Positions 1-5,155 of a DNA stretch of 5,155 bases are shown here, one piece after another; position 1 is the first letter of the stretch; each line of letters opens with the position of its first letter. This stretch comes from Bacteroidales bacterium. GTDB taxonomy: Bacteria; Bacteroidota; Bacteroidia; Bacteroidales; Azobacteroidaceae. Under the pieces are notes generated by a model. That model did no database searches and was not told the origin of the DNA. It saw nothing but the letters and a program-made list of their open reading frames with translations. Location of the stretch: positions 1 through 5,155 of the forward strand of contig JAJBTS010000074.1 of the NCBI GenBank assembly GCA_020860885.1, written 5' to 3'. The position numbers were made by a program, and so were the translations under genes.

Positions 1-773
1 ATTCAGAAGATAAAGGAAAGAAATGGAATTATTACCATACAGGAATAATTCAAGGGCAACCTCTTTATTTGAAATGGTACTCAGAAAAACCTCTTATTAA
101 AGATAAGAATACCCTTCAGGTAGAAGCCGCTTTATTGAAGTTTCCTCCTTATTCTGAGCTTATGCTATCCGATTCGGGAGAAATTGAAGTTATAAAAGAC
201 GGATTATCAGCTGTTTTTGATTTGAATATTTTAGGAAAAGATTCGGATGGAGATGGTTTAACCGATTTAATAGAAGACTGGTTATTTCTTGATAAACTCA
301 ATCCCGATACTAATAATAATGGTATTCCCGATAACAGAGATGTTAATCCTAGGGTAAACTATCCCAGAACTGAATTCTCCAAAATGTATGAAGCATTTAT
401 TGACGACAATATTTTATACGATGATATAGATGAACATAGCGAAGGGTATCTTATTCTTTCCGATACGGTACCTGTTATTACGGAGTCATCGAAAACCAAA
501 ACTGTTCTTATAATAACAGATAATAAAGATTTAATGGGAGCATTACCGGCTACCAAACGCATTATTTGCATGACCCCAGAAGAGTATAATACTATTCGCG
601 GTCCTTTTCGATATGGCCTGGACATTATGTATCTTTCTACTTTCTTTAAAGTGGATCGTATGAGAAATACTTATAAGATAAATGTAAGTTACCTGTCTTC
701 TGATATTACTTATTTAGTAAAGAAAACAAGCAAAGGTTGGAGAATGAAAATAATATCTTTCATAATATCTTGA
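1..773 (+). CDS. 3' part of a gene for an acidic protein with TSP3-like calcium-binding repeats; function unknown
   Basis: The reading frame is open from base 3 to the TGA at 771-773, giving 256 visible codons, and the true start lies before the window. A TTG at base 69 is in frame but is not a credible start, because 22 sense codons precede it (SEDKGKKWNYYHTG...). At bases 240-350 the protein carries DSDGDGLTD followed by NPDTNNNGIPDNRD, a spacing of acidic residues typical of thrombospondin type 3 / calcium-binding repeats, which usually occur in exported proteins. About 140 residues follow with no motif I recognise; they hold an IITDNKDLMG segment, a MTPEEYN segment and an ending YLVKKTSKGWRMKI. 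The N-terminus is missing, so a signal peptide or lipobox cannot be judged. GC is about 32-43% in three hand-counted 60-base lines, lower than in the minus-strand genes. It converges on the thioredoxin-like gene with a 71-base gap. That it is a real gene is likely; its role is unknown. Confidence 0.8.
   Translation, partial: SEDKGKKWNYYHTGIIQGQPLYLKWYSEKPLIKDKNTLQVEAALLKFPPYSELMLSDSGEIEVIKDGLSAVFDLNILGKDSDGDGLTDLIEDWLFLDKLNPDTNNNGIPDNRDVNPRVNYPRTEFSKMYEAFIDDNILYDDIDEHSEGYLILSDTVPVITESSKTKTVLIITDNKDLMGALPATKRIICMTPEEYNTIRGPFRYGLDIMYLSTFFKVDRMRNTYKINVSYLSSDITYLVKKTSKGWRMKIISFIIS
240..350 (+). other. TSP3-like calcium-binding segment in the partial plus-strand protein
   Basis: This segment codes for two acidic loops, DSDGDGLTD and NPDTNNNGIPDNRDVNP, separated by a short hydrophobic helix-like stretch (LIEDWLFLDKL). 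The D-x-D-G-D-G-L and D-x-N-N-N-G-I-P-D patterns match thrombospondin type 3 / dockerin-like calcium loops. In bacterial exported proteins such loops usually act as calcium-stabilised linkers between domains. Calcium binding is inferred from the motif only. Confidence 0.65.
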
Positions 774-844
774 TGTTGGCGTATTAGTAGAAGGCCTGAT
801 CCGGATAATCTATAGTTTATCCCAGTAATAGGGTGTGAATAACC

Positions 845-1705
845 TCAGTCAAACAACCCCGTTTCATCCAGACGGCCGTATTTGCCTGTAATCTCCCCTT
901 TATCATTAAACAGGAAGATGGTAGGAGTGGAGATAACCCCGTAGTTTATAAAGTTGGGTCCGTCCATTCCTTCATAATCGCATAATTTATCCGTCCAGGG
1001 AAAGTCCTTCGCTCTTGCCTGAAAGGAATCTTCCGTAAAATCGGCGGAAACAGAGATGACCCGGATATTCTTTTGTTTCAGCAGATCGTATTCCAACGTC
1101 AGTTTATCCATTTGCCAATTGCAGTTCCCACACCCGTTTTCATAGAATATTAATAAGACATTTGCTTTATTCTGATCTTCTAGTCCAATCAGCGCAGGAG
1201 GAGTTTCCAAACCCTGTTCCAATTTCGAAGCCGTTAAGACCCGGAAAGCAATTTCGTTCTGTTCGTTGGCATCTACATCGATGCCATATTCCGCATAAGC
1301 AGCCAGGGAGGCCGCAGCATTGTCTAAGGCATACTGGTCAAAGAAAGCAATCAGATCCGAAACCAGATGGGAAGCCGTTTGAGGTTTAACCGGATTTGTC
1401 CGGTCAATAACTTTCTTGGCATCGGGCACGAAAATCTCTGCAAAATGACCAGGCGAATCACTCAATAAAGTGTAAAAACCCACCCAGTATTGTATGTACT
1501 CTTTCCATAGGGGAGTATCTTCGATCAGGGTGAAATCGAGCTGATCGTTGATGTAAGCCAGCGCATTGTTCATACCTTCCAGAGTTGAGGTCTGTTTGAT
1601 ATCTTTTAATTTCTGTTCAGCTTCTTTATATCCGTCCGGAGATTGGGAATATAAGTAAGGATTTACTATAAAAAGAAAGAATAGGATCAGTGAATATTTG
1701 TACAT
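845..1705 (-). CDS. Exported thioredoxin-fold (TlpA-like) disulfide oxidoreductase with a CGNC motif
   Basis: This encodes 286 residues, complete from the ATG at 1705 to the TGA at 845. Residues 1-20 form a signal peptide (hydrophobic LILFFLFIV core, likely cleavage after YLYS), with no lipobox cysteine, so a soluble periplasmic product is expected. Residues about 22-165 are a helical N-terminal extension, as in many Bacteroidales redoxin-family proteins. Residues about 168-286 are the thioredoxin fold: strand VLLIFY, then C192-G-N-C195, strand IRVISVSAD, and the cis-proline motif T260-P261 followed by TIFLFNDKGEITGKYG. CGNC replaces the usual WCGPC/WCPPC, and the Trp before the first Cys is a Gly. 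An extra Cys lies at 242. The protein ends about ten residues after the last strand (GRLDETGLFD), so the final helix is very short. The expected role is thiol-disulfide exchange in the envelope; the substrate is unknown. The leader is A-rich (AAAAATAAAGCC) with no Shine-Dalgarno sequence. It lies 73 bases downstream of the large Ig/FISUMP gene and may be co-transcribed with it. Confidence 0.88.
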   Translation of the reverse strand: MYKYSLILFFLFIVNPYLYSQSPDGYKEAEQKLKDIKQTSTLEGMNNALAYINDQLDFTLIEDTPLWKEYIQYWVGFYTLLSDSPGHFAEIFVPDAKKVIDRTNPVKPQTASHLVSDLIAFFDQYALDNAAASLAAYAEYGIDVDANEQNEIAFRVLTASKLEQGLETPPALIGLEDQNKANVLLIFYENGCGNCNWQMDKLTLEYDLLKQKNIRVISVSADFTEDSFQARAKDFPWTDKLCDYEGMDGPNFINYGVISTPTIFLFNDKGEITGKYGRLDETGLFD

Positions 1706-1717
1706 GGCTTTATTTTT

Positions 1718-1755
1718 AAAATCAGGGTGTCCGGTAGTTTAATTCCGGACACCCT
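1718..1755 (-). terminator. Perfect 11-bp stem hairpin between the two minus-strand genes; probable terminator or attenuating element
   Basis: The arms AGGGTGTCCGG (1724-1734) and CCGGACACCCT (1745-1755) are exact reverse complements around a 10-base loop. Read on the minus strand, the hairpin begins 23 bases after the stop of the large gene and is followed by GATTTT, a short T run at 1721-1718. On the plus strand no T run follows, so the orientation supports a role for the minus-strand transcript. The hairpin ends only 18 bases before the ATG of the thioredoxin-like gene. It could therefore be a partial terminator, a 3'-end stabiliser for the large mRNA, or a 5' structure affecting the next gene. 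The T tract is weak, so full termination is uncertain. Confidence 0.6.
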
Positions 1756-1778
1756 TGAGCATTAACATGAAAAATTAG

Positions 1779-4700
1779 TTACTTTTTCTTACATCTGACA
1801 GGGATAAAGTCATATGTAAAGTTATTGGTTCGAAATACTCCTGATTGGATGACAGAAAAATGACGGGTTATTTTCCGGGCTTTGCCTCCAAGGGTTGAGC
1901 CATTGGTGGAGGTCCAGAAATAAGTTCCGGAAGAGAATGCCGACGGATTTCCGTTGCCTTCCCACATAAATCCTATCATATAAATATTGAAACCGGTACC
2001 ATCCGTATTGCTATAACCGTTGGTTGCATTGCCTATTGCCAGAGGAGTTTTCATGCTTTGACCCCATGCACCTCTCCATACGTCCACTTGCGTTGAAGCG
2101 GTGCTATTCCATGGAGTTTCTGTAGTGGTTGAAGCATATTTTTCTTTGTTGGTGGCAATCTCTTGTTCCAAAGCGTTCCACTGAGCATCCGAAGGTATTT
2201 CCCAACCGGTAGGACATATATTTGCCGCTGCAGCCCAGTTGTAAAGTATTCCGTATTCCAGGTTTTTAGTAACGCCATTGCCATCGCCCGAAAGTCCGTT
2301 CGGATAGTAATATCTGGCAGCAGACGTGGATTGTCCGTAATTCCTGGCTAAACTTAATCCGGATTTTGAAGTCGTTCGCAGGTTCTGGGTCATCCAGCAA
2401 CCGGCATCTCCGAATTCATACGTCGTATACTCATAACCCTGTCCGTCGGTCATAATACGGCAACAGTCGCAATCTTTAATTTTTACATCGATAGAATTCT
2501 TGTAAACTGTATTATTGCCCAATGTCTGATACGTAGCATAAATAGTTACGGGAATAGGATTGTTGTTGTCGCGTCCGATAGCAGTAGTCATCAATTCCTG
2601 TTTGTATTTGATGGCAATGACGTATCTGCCTCCGTCGGCCAGCATGGTAGGAATGCTCGGTTGTACGGTATAACTTTCTACCGCTCCCAAAGGATCTTCG
2701 ATAAGGAATTGCAGGTTCGTGTTTGTCGTTCCCTTATTTACGAATGTATAAGTATGAGTTTGCGTAAAGTTAGCCTGGTATTTCTGCCGTAAAGCCAACG
2801 ATCCGCAAGTAGCGTTGTTATTGCCTGCAGCAATATCAAAACAGTTTTCTCCTACAATAATACCTGTTCCTGAGCTTACGGAAGCCATGTTAAGTACGTC
2901 TATCGTTCCTACAATAGCATCCTGGGAAGTAACGCCTTCGCAGTTGCTGGTTACCGTACAGGTATACGTTCCGCTGTGAGACGGTTGAGCGTTGTCCACT
3001 GTGTAAGTTGTAGAAGTTGCTCCTGCTATGGGAACGCCGTTCAGCTTCCATTGATAGCTTAGGTTTGTTCCGGTAGCTGTTACACTCATGGTCAATGTAT
3101 TTCCTGCAATCATTTTACCCGAAGCCGGATTTATATTGGTATTCCTTATACTGATCGGAGTACAGGAAGGAGATACCGATACTGTTTTTTCCAGTACATC
3201 ACTTTCGCCGCAGGTGTTTGCTCCGGTGACAGATATTTTTACCAAGTGTGGGTTTCCTGCTTCCCCTTTATTCGGGAATTTAATATTGACAATGTTTGTT
3301 CCTTGTCCGTTGAGTATAACAGCCGCCGGATCATCTACCGTCCATGTATATTCGGTAGGATTGAAAGTGCCGTTTACCTGATATGTTTTGATCTCATCCG
3401 GTTGAACTCTGTCGGCTCCTGCTGCCCACGATAAGGAAGGGAAGTCGGATAGTTGAACCGTGATCGGTTGCGATAAAGTACTGATGCACTGGTCTTCGAT
3501 AACCGCCACACGGTAAACGCCTGTTTCTGTGGCTGCCAAAGTTTGTGATGTTTCAGTCAGCAGTACATCGTTGCGATACCATTCGTATTGATAAGTTCCG
3601 CTTCCTGAAACGGTAGCGGTAAGCATGGCCGGTAAACCTCCGCATATATAAGGAGTACCTGCTATCCCAGGGCTGTTGGGCGCTGTTCCCGTAAGAGCTT
3701 TTGTTTTAATAACTTCTGAAGAGCAAAGTGTTCCCGTATTGTCCGATACCACACAACGAAGCACAAAAGAATCGGCTATAGGAGCAATTACGGAGATGTT
3801 TTCTCCTTCACCCAACAGATTTAGTCCGTCGTACCATTTAACGGTAATACTCGTTGAATACGTATCGAAATTGCTTAGAGACATATCCAGACGTCCGTTT
3901 TTGCAGAAAGAAGTGATCGAATTTATATCTCTTCCGTTTACCGATACTTCCGGCATCGCTAAAGAGTTGGACGACTGAACTTCCGTCACTACGATAGCAT
4001 CGCTGGGAGTAGAAGTACAAGTTCCTTCTTCCACAACAGCGAACCATACACCTGCATCGCCTGTTACCAAAGTAATCTGATTTCCTGTTTTAGTGTTGTC
4101 TTTTATTCCGTTTTTGTACCAGGTAAGGGTTCCTGTTTCCGGAATGTTGTAAGCCATGATAGAGAGGGACGACGATCCGCAAATGACCCCGTTATTGCTG
4201 GCATACAGGACAATTCCTCCGGAAGGAGCCTGAGTTTGTGACGTTTCCACACGAACCCTGTCTGAAGCGTTATCGATACAACCTATTCCTCCCACATAAA
4301 CAACATAATTGCCCGGACGGGTTGCGGTATAAAAAGTACCTTGTCCCAGTTCAATGTCGTTTAATGTCCAGATATATGTTGCACCGGCTACAGGGTTGGT
4401 TACATACATATATACAGCGCCACCCTGGCAAAGGCTTCCGTTGTTGGTAACATTAATTACCGGTTTTTCCACCGATGGGTCACAGGTTTGAGAGTTTGCT
4501 TCCTGGGTGAAAAGTAAATCCCGGAACTCTCCCGTACAGTTATTAGCCACGCGTACAATGGCCGTCCGTGTTTTAGCTGTTAAGTTAGGAAGCATTTCAA
4601 TGGTGAAAGCACCTGTACTCTCGTTGGTCACTTCCACCGTTGTGAAATTTTCTCCTGAAACTATATTGATGCTATAAGGAGAAGCCTTACCTGTGCAAGG

Positions 4701-5135
4701 TTTTTCCTCTATCGGCGTAAAAGGTCCGACATCGCCTCCCACATTCAGGATAGCGTTTTCGGAAGGATTCACTTCAGTGCCGGTATTATCTATGAATCTG
4801 ATTTGAGCATTTCCGCTGCAAAGGCTTACCCAGCTGCTCCCGTTCCAATATTCATAACAATTGGATGTCAGGTTGAAAATGGTCAGTCCTTTTGATTTCT
4901 CGTTCGTTTCATCATCCAAAGCAGCTAGATCCAGGGCGTTGCGCTCCAGTGTTGTTAGTTGAGGCAGACGAAGACCGCCTTTATTCGTATTCGTGGAAAT
5001 TTCCAGAATAGAGAAATCCTGAGGATCTACATTTTCTCCGATAGTTACCTGTGCTCTCGCATAAGGAACTGTAACCATAAAAATGCAAAGGAAAGATAAT
5101 AATCTTTGCCTGCTTACTTTTGTTTTCAGTTTCAT
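1779..5135 (-). CDS. Large exported Ig-like/PKD-like multidomain protein with a C-terminal FISUMP domain; probable surface protein
   Basis: This encodes 1118 residues, complete from the ATG at 5135 to the TAA at 1779. Residues 1-28 are a signal peptide (basic start, LLSFLCIFMVTV core, cleavage likely ARA|Q). Cys17 sits inside the hydrophobic core and is not a lipobox. Residues 29-106 match the Bacteroidetes surface-protein N-terminus: VTIGENVDP, FSILEIST, GLRLPQLTTLERNAL, GLTIFNLTSNCYEYWNGSSW. Residues about 107-215 are a beta domain ending RDLLFTQEA, possibly BACON-like. Residues about 217-655 hold five Ig/PKD-like domains. Residues 656-747 are the clearest Ig domain (YQWKLNGVPI ... SGTYTCTVTSN). 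Residues 750-892 are an unrecognised beta-rich segment ending DCDCC. Residues 893-1118 are the FISUMP domain (CWMTQNLR, YGILYNWAAA, CPTGWEIPSDAQW, YFWTSTN, IPVRC). I see no type IX secretion C-terminal domain. Adhesion or glycan binding is plausible but not shown. The 20 bases before the ATG (AT-rich, no Shine-Dalgarno) are all that is visible of its leader. Confidence 0.9.
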   Translation of the reverse strand: MKLKTKVSRQRLLSFLCIFMVTVPYARAQVTIGENVDPQDFSILEISTNTNKGGLRLPQLTTLERNALDLAALDDETNEKSKGLTIFNLTSNCYEYWNGSSWVSLCSGNAQIRFIDNTGTEVNPSENAILNVGGDVGPFTPIEEKPCTGKASPYSINIVSGENFTTVEVTNESTGAFTIEMLPNLTAKTRTAIVRVANNCTGEFRDLLFTQEANSQTCDPSVEKPVINVTNNGSLCQGGAVYMYVTNPVAGATYIWTLNDIELGQGTFYTATRPGNYVVYVGGIGCIDNASDRVRVETSQTQAPSGGIVLYASNNGVICGSSSLSIMAYNIPETGTLTWYKNGIKDNTKTGNQITLVTGDAGVWFAVVEEGTCTSTPSDAIVVTEVQSSNSLAMPEVSVNGRDINSITSFCKNGRLDMSLSNFDTYSTSITVKWYDGLNLLGEGENISVIAPIADSFVLRCVVSDNTGTLCSSEVIKTKALTGTAPNSPGIAGTPYICGGLPAMLTATVSGSGTYQYEWYRNDVLLTETSQTLAATETGVYRVAVIEDQCISTLSQPITVQLSDFPSLSWAAGADRVQPDEIKTYQVNGTFNPTEYTWTVDDPAAVILNGQGTNIVNIKFPNKGEAGNPHLVKISVTGANTCGESDVLEKTVSVSPSCTPISIRNTNINPASGKMIAGNTLTMSVTATGTNLSYQWKLNGVPIAGATSTTYTVDNAQPSHSGTYTCTVTSNCEGVTSQDAIVGTIDVLNMASVSSGTGIIVGENCFDIAAGNNNATCGSLALRQKYQANFTQTHTYTFVNKGTTNTNLQFLIEDPLGAVESYTVQPSIPTMLADGGRYVIAIKYKQELMTTAIGRDNNNPIPVTIYATYQTLGNNTVYKNSIDVKIKDCDCCRIMTDGQGYEYTTYEFGDAGCWMTQNLRTTSKSGLSLARNYGQSTSAARYYYPNGLSGDGNGVTKNLEYGILYNWAAAANICPTGWEIPSDAQWNALEQEIATNKEKYASTTTETPWNSTASTQVDVWRGAWGQSMKTPLAIGNATNGYSNTDGTGFNIYMIGFMWEGNGNPSAFSSGTYFWTSTNGSTLGGKARKITRHFSVIQSGVFRTNNFTYDFIPVRCKKK
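1782..2459 (-). other. FISUMP (Fibrobacter succinogenes major paralogous) C-terminal domain
   Basis: This region codes for residues 893-1118. The order of signature pieces is as in the family: DGQGYEYTTYEFGD, CWMTQNLR, YGILYNWAAA, CPTGWEIPSDAQWNALE, a variable insert, GTGFN, YFWTSTN and a terminal IPVRC. The family is common in exported proteins of Fibrobacter and Bacteroidetes, and its molecular role is not well defined. Here it forms the extreme C-terminus, with only KKK after the last Cys. Confidence 0.85.
2895..4487 (-). repeat. Array of about six divergent Ig/PKD-like domains (protein-level repeat)
   Basis: This region codes for residues 217-747 of the large protein. Successive units of roughly 80-95 residues share an early Cys in a short turn (SLCQGG, VICGSS, SFCKNG, YICGGL), a central aromatic strand (YIWTLND, LTWYKNG, VKWYDGL, YEWYRND, YTWTVDD, YQWKLNG) and a late G-x-Y/W strand (GNYVVYV, GVWFAVV, GVYRVAV, GTYTCTV). 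The units are related in layout but not near-identical, so this is an old domain array and not a recent DNA repeat. Boundaries are approximate. Confidence 0.65.
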
Positions 5136-5155
5136 AATTGAATGAAATGTGTTAT

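Noticed and set aside
69..71. TTG as the start codon of the plus-strand gene
   Set aside because: The frame is open for 22 further codons to the window edge, and the upstream residues look like normal protein, so the gene is better read as truncated by the window.
359..625. Minus-strand open frame opposite the plus-strand gene
   Set aside because: It lies fully inside a convincing coding frame, has no recognisable motif and reads as an antisense shadow.
803..822. GGATAA / TTATCC inverted repeat in the convergent gap as a bidirectional terminator
   Set aside because: The stem is only 6 bp, mostly A-T, with an 8-base loop and no T run on either side, so it could easily arise by chance.
1706..1778. 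A separate promoter for the thioredoxin-like gene in the intergenic gap
   Set aside because: I found no TAnnTTTG -7 element with a TTTG-like -33 element on the minus strand; the gap is mostly occupied by the hairpin.
2051..2284. Short open frames within the large minus-strand gene, such as this one, 3088-3381 (+) and 3676-3978 (+)
   Set aside because: All lie inside the continuous coding frame of the 1118-residue protein and show no domain or leader of their own.
5085..5087. Cys17 of the large protein as a lipoprotein attachment site
   Set aside because: It lies within the hydrophobic core, preceded by SFL and not by a small residue at -1, and a good signal peptidase I site (ARA|Q) follows.

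Overview
The window looks like chromosomal DNA from a member of the Bacteroidales. The evidence is indirect: a large exported protein with the N-terminal VTIG...ILEI...GLRLPQLT...WNGSSWVSLC layout common in this phylum and a C-terminal Fibrobacter-succinogenes-major-paralogous (FISUMP) domain, A-rich leaders without Shine-Dalgarno sequences, and moderate GC content. GC is roughly 45-50% in the minus-strand genes, judged from a few hand-counted lines. Parabacteroides or a relative would fit, but the genus is a guess.

Layout. (1) Bases 1-773, plus strand: the 3' end of a gene whose start lies outside the window. It encodes an acidic, AT-rich protein with a thrombospondin-type-3-like calcium-binding stretch and a C-terminal domain I do not recognise. 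(2) Bases 774-844: a short convergent gap with no convincing terminator. (3) Bases 845-1705, minus strand: an exported thioredoxin-fold (TlpA-like) protein with a CGNC active-site motif. (4) Bases 1706-1778: a gap holding a perfect 11-bp stem hairpin, probably a terminator or processing element after the large gene. (5) Bases 1779-5135, minus strand: a complete 1118-residue exported protein. It has a signal peptide, the Bacteroidetes N-terminal module, a possible BACON-like domain, about six Ig/PKD-like domains, an unrecognised beta-rich segment and a C-terminal FISUMP domain. Only 20 bases upstream of it are visible, so its promoter is outside the window.

How the genes may work together. The large gene lies directly upstream of the thioredoxin-like gene on the same strand, 73 bases apart, so they may form a small operon modulated by the hairpin. 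The large protein has 26 cysteines after its signal peptide, many in pairs about 50 residues apart. A periplasmic disulfide oxidoreductase next door could therefore serve its folding, but this is inference. The plus-strand gene is convergent, differs in base composition and shows no evident functional link. I see no CRISPR array, RNA gene, insertion sequence or phage gene here. The window reads as an ordinary surface-protein locus rather than a clearly new system.
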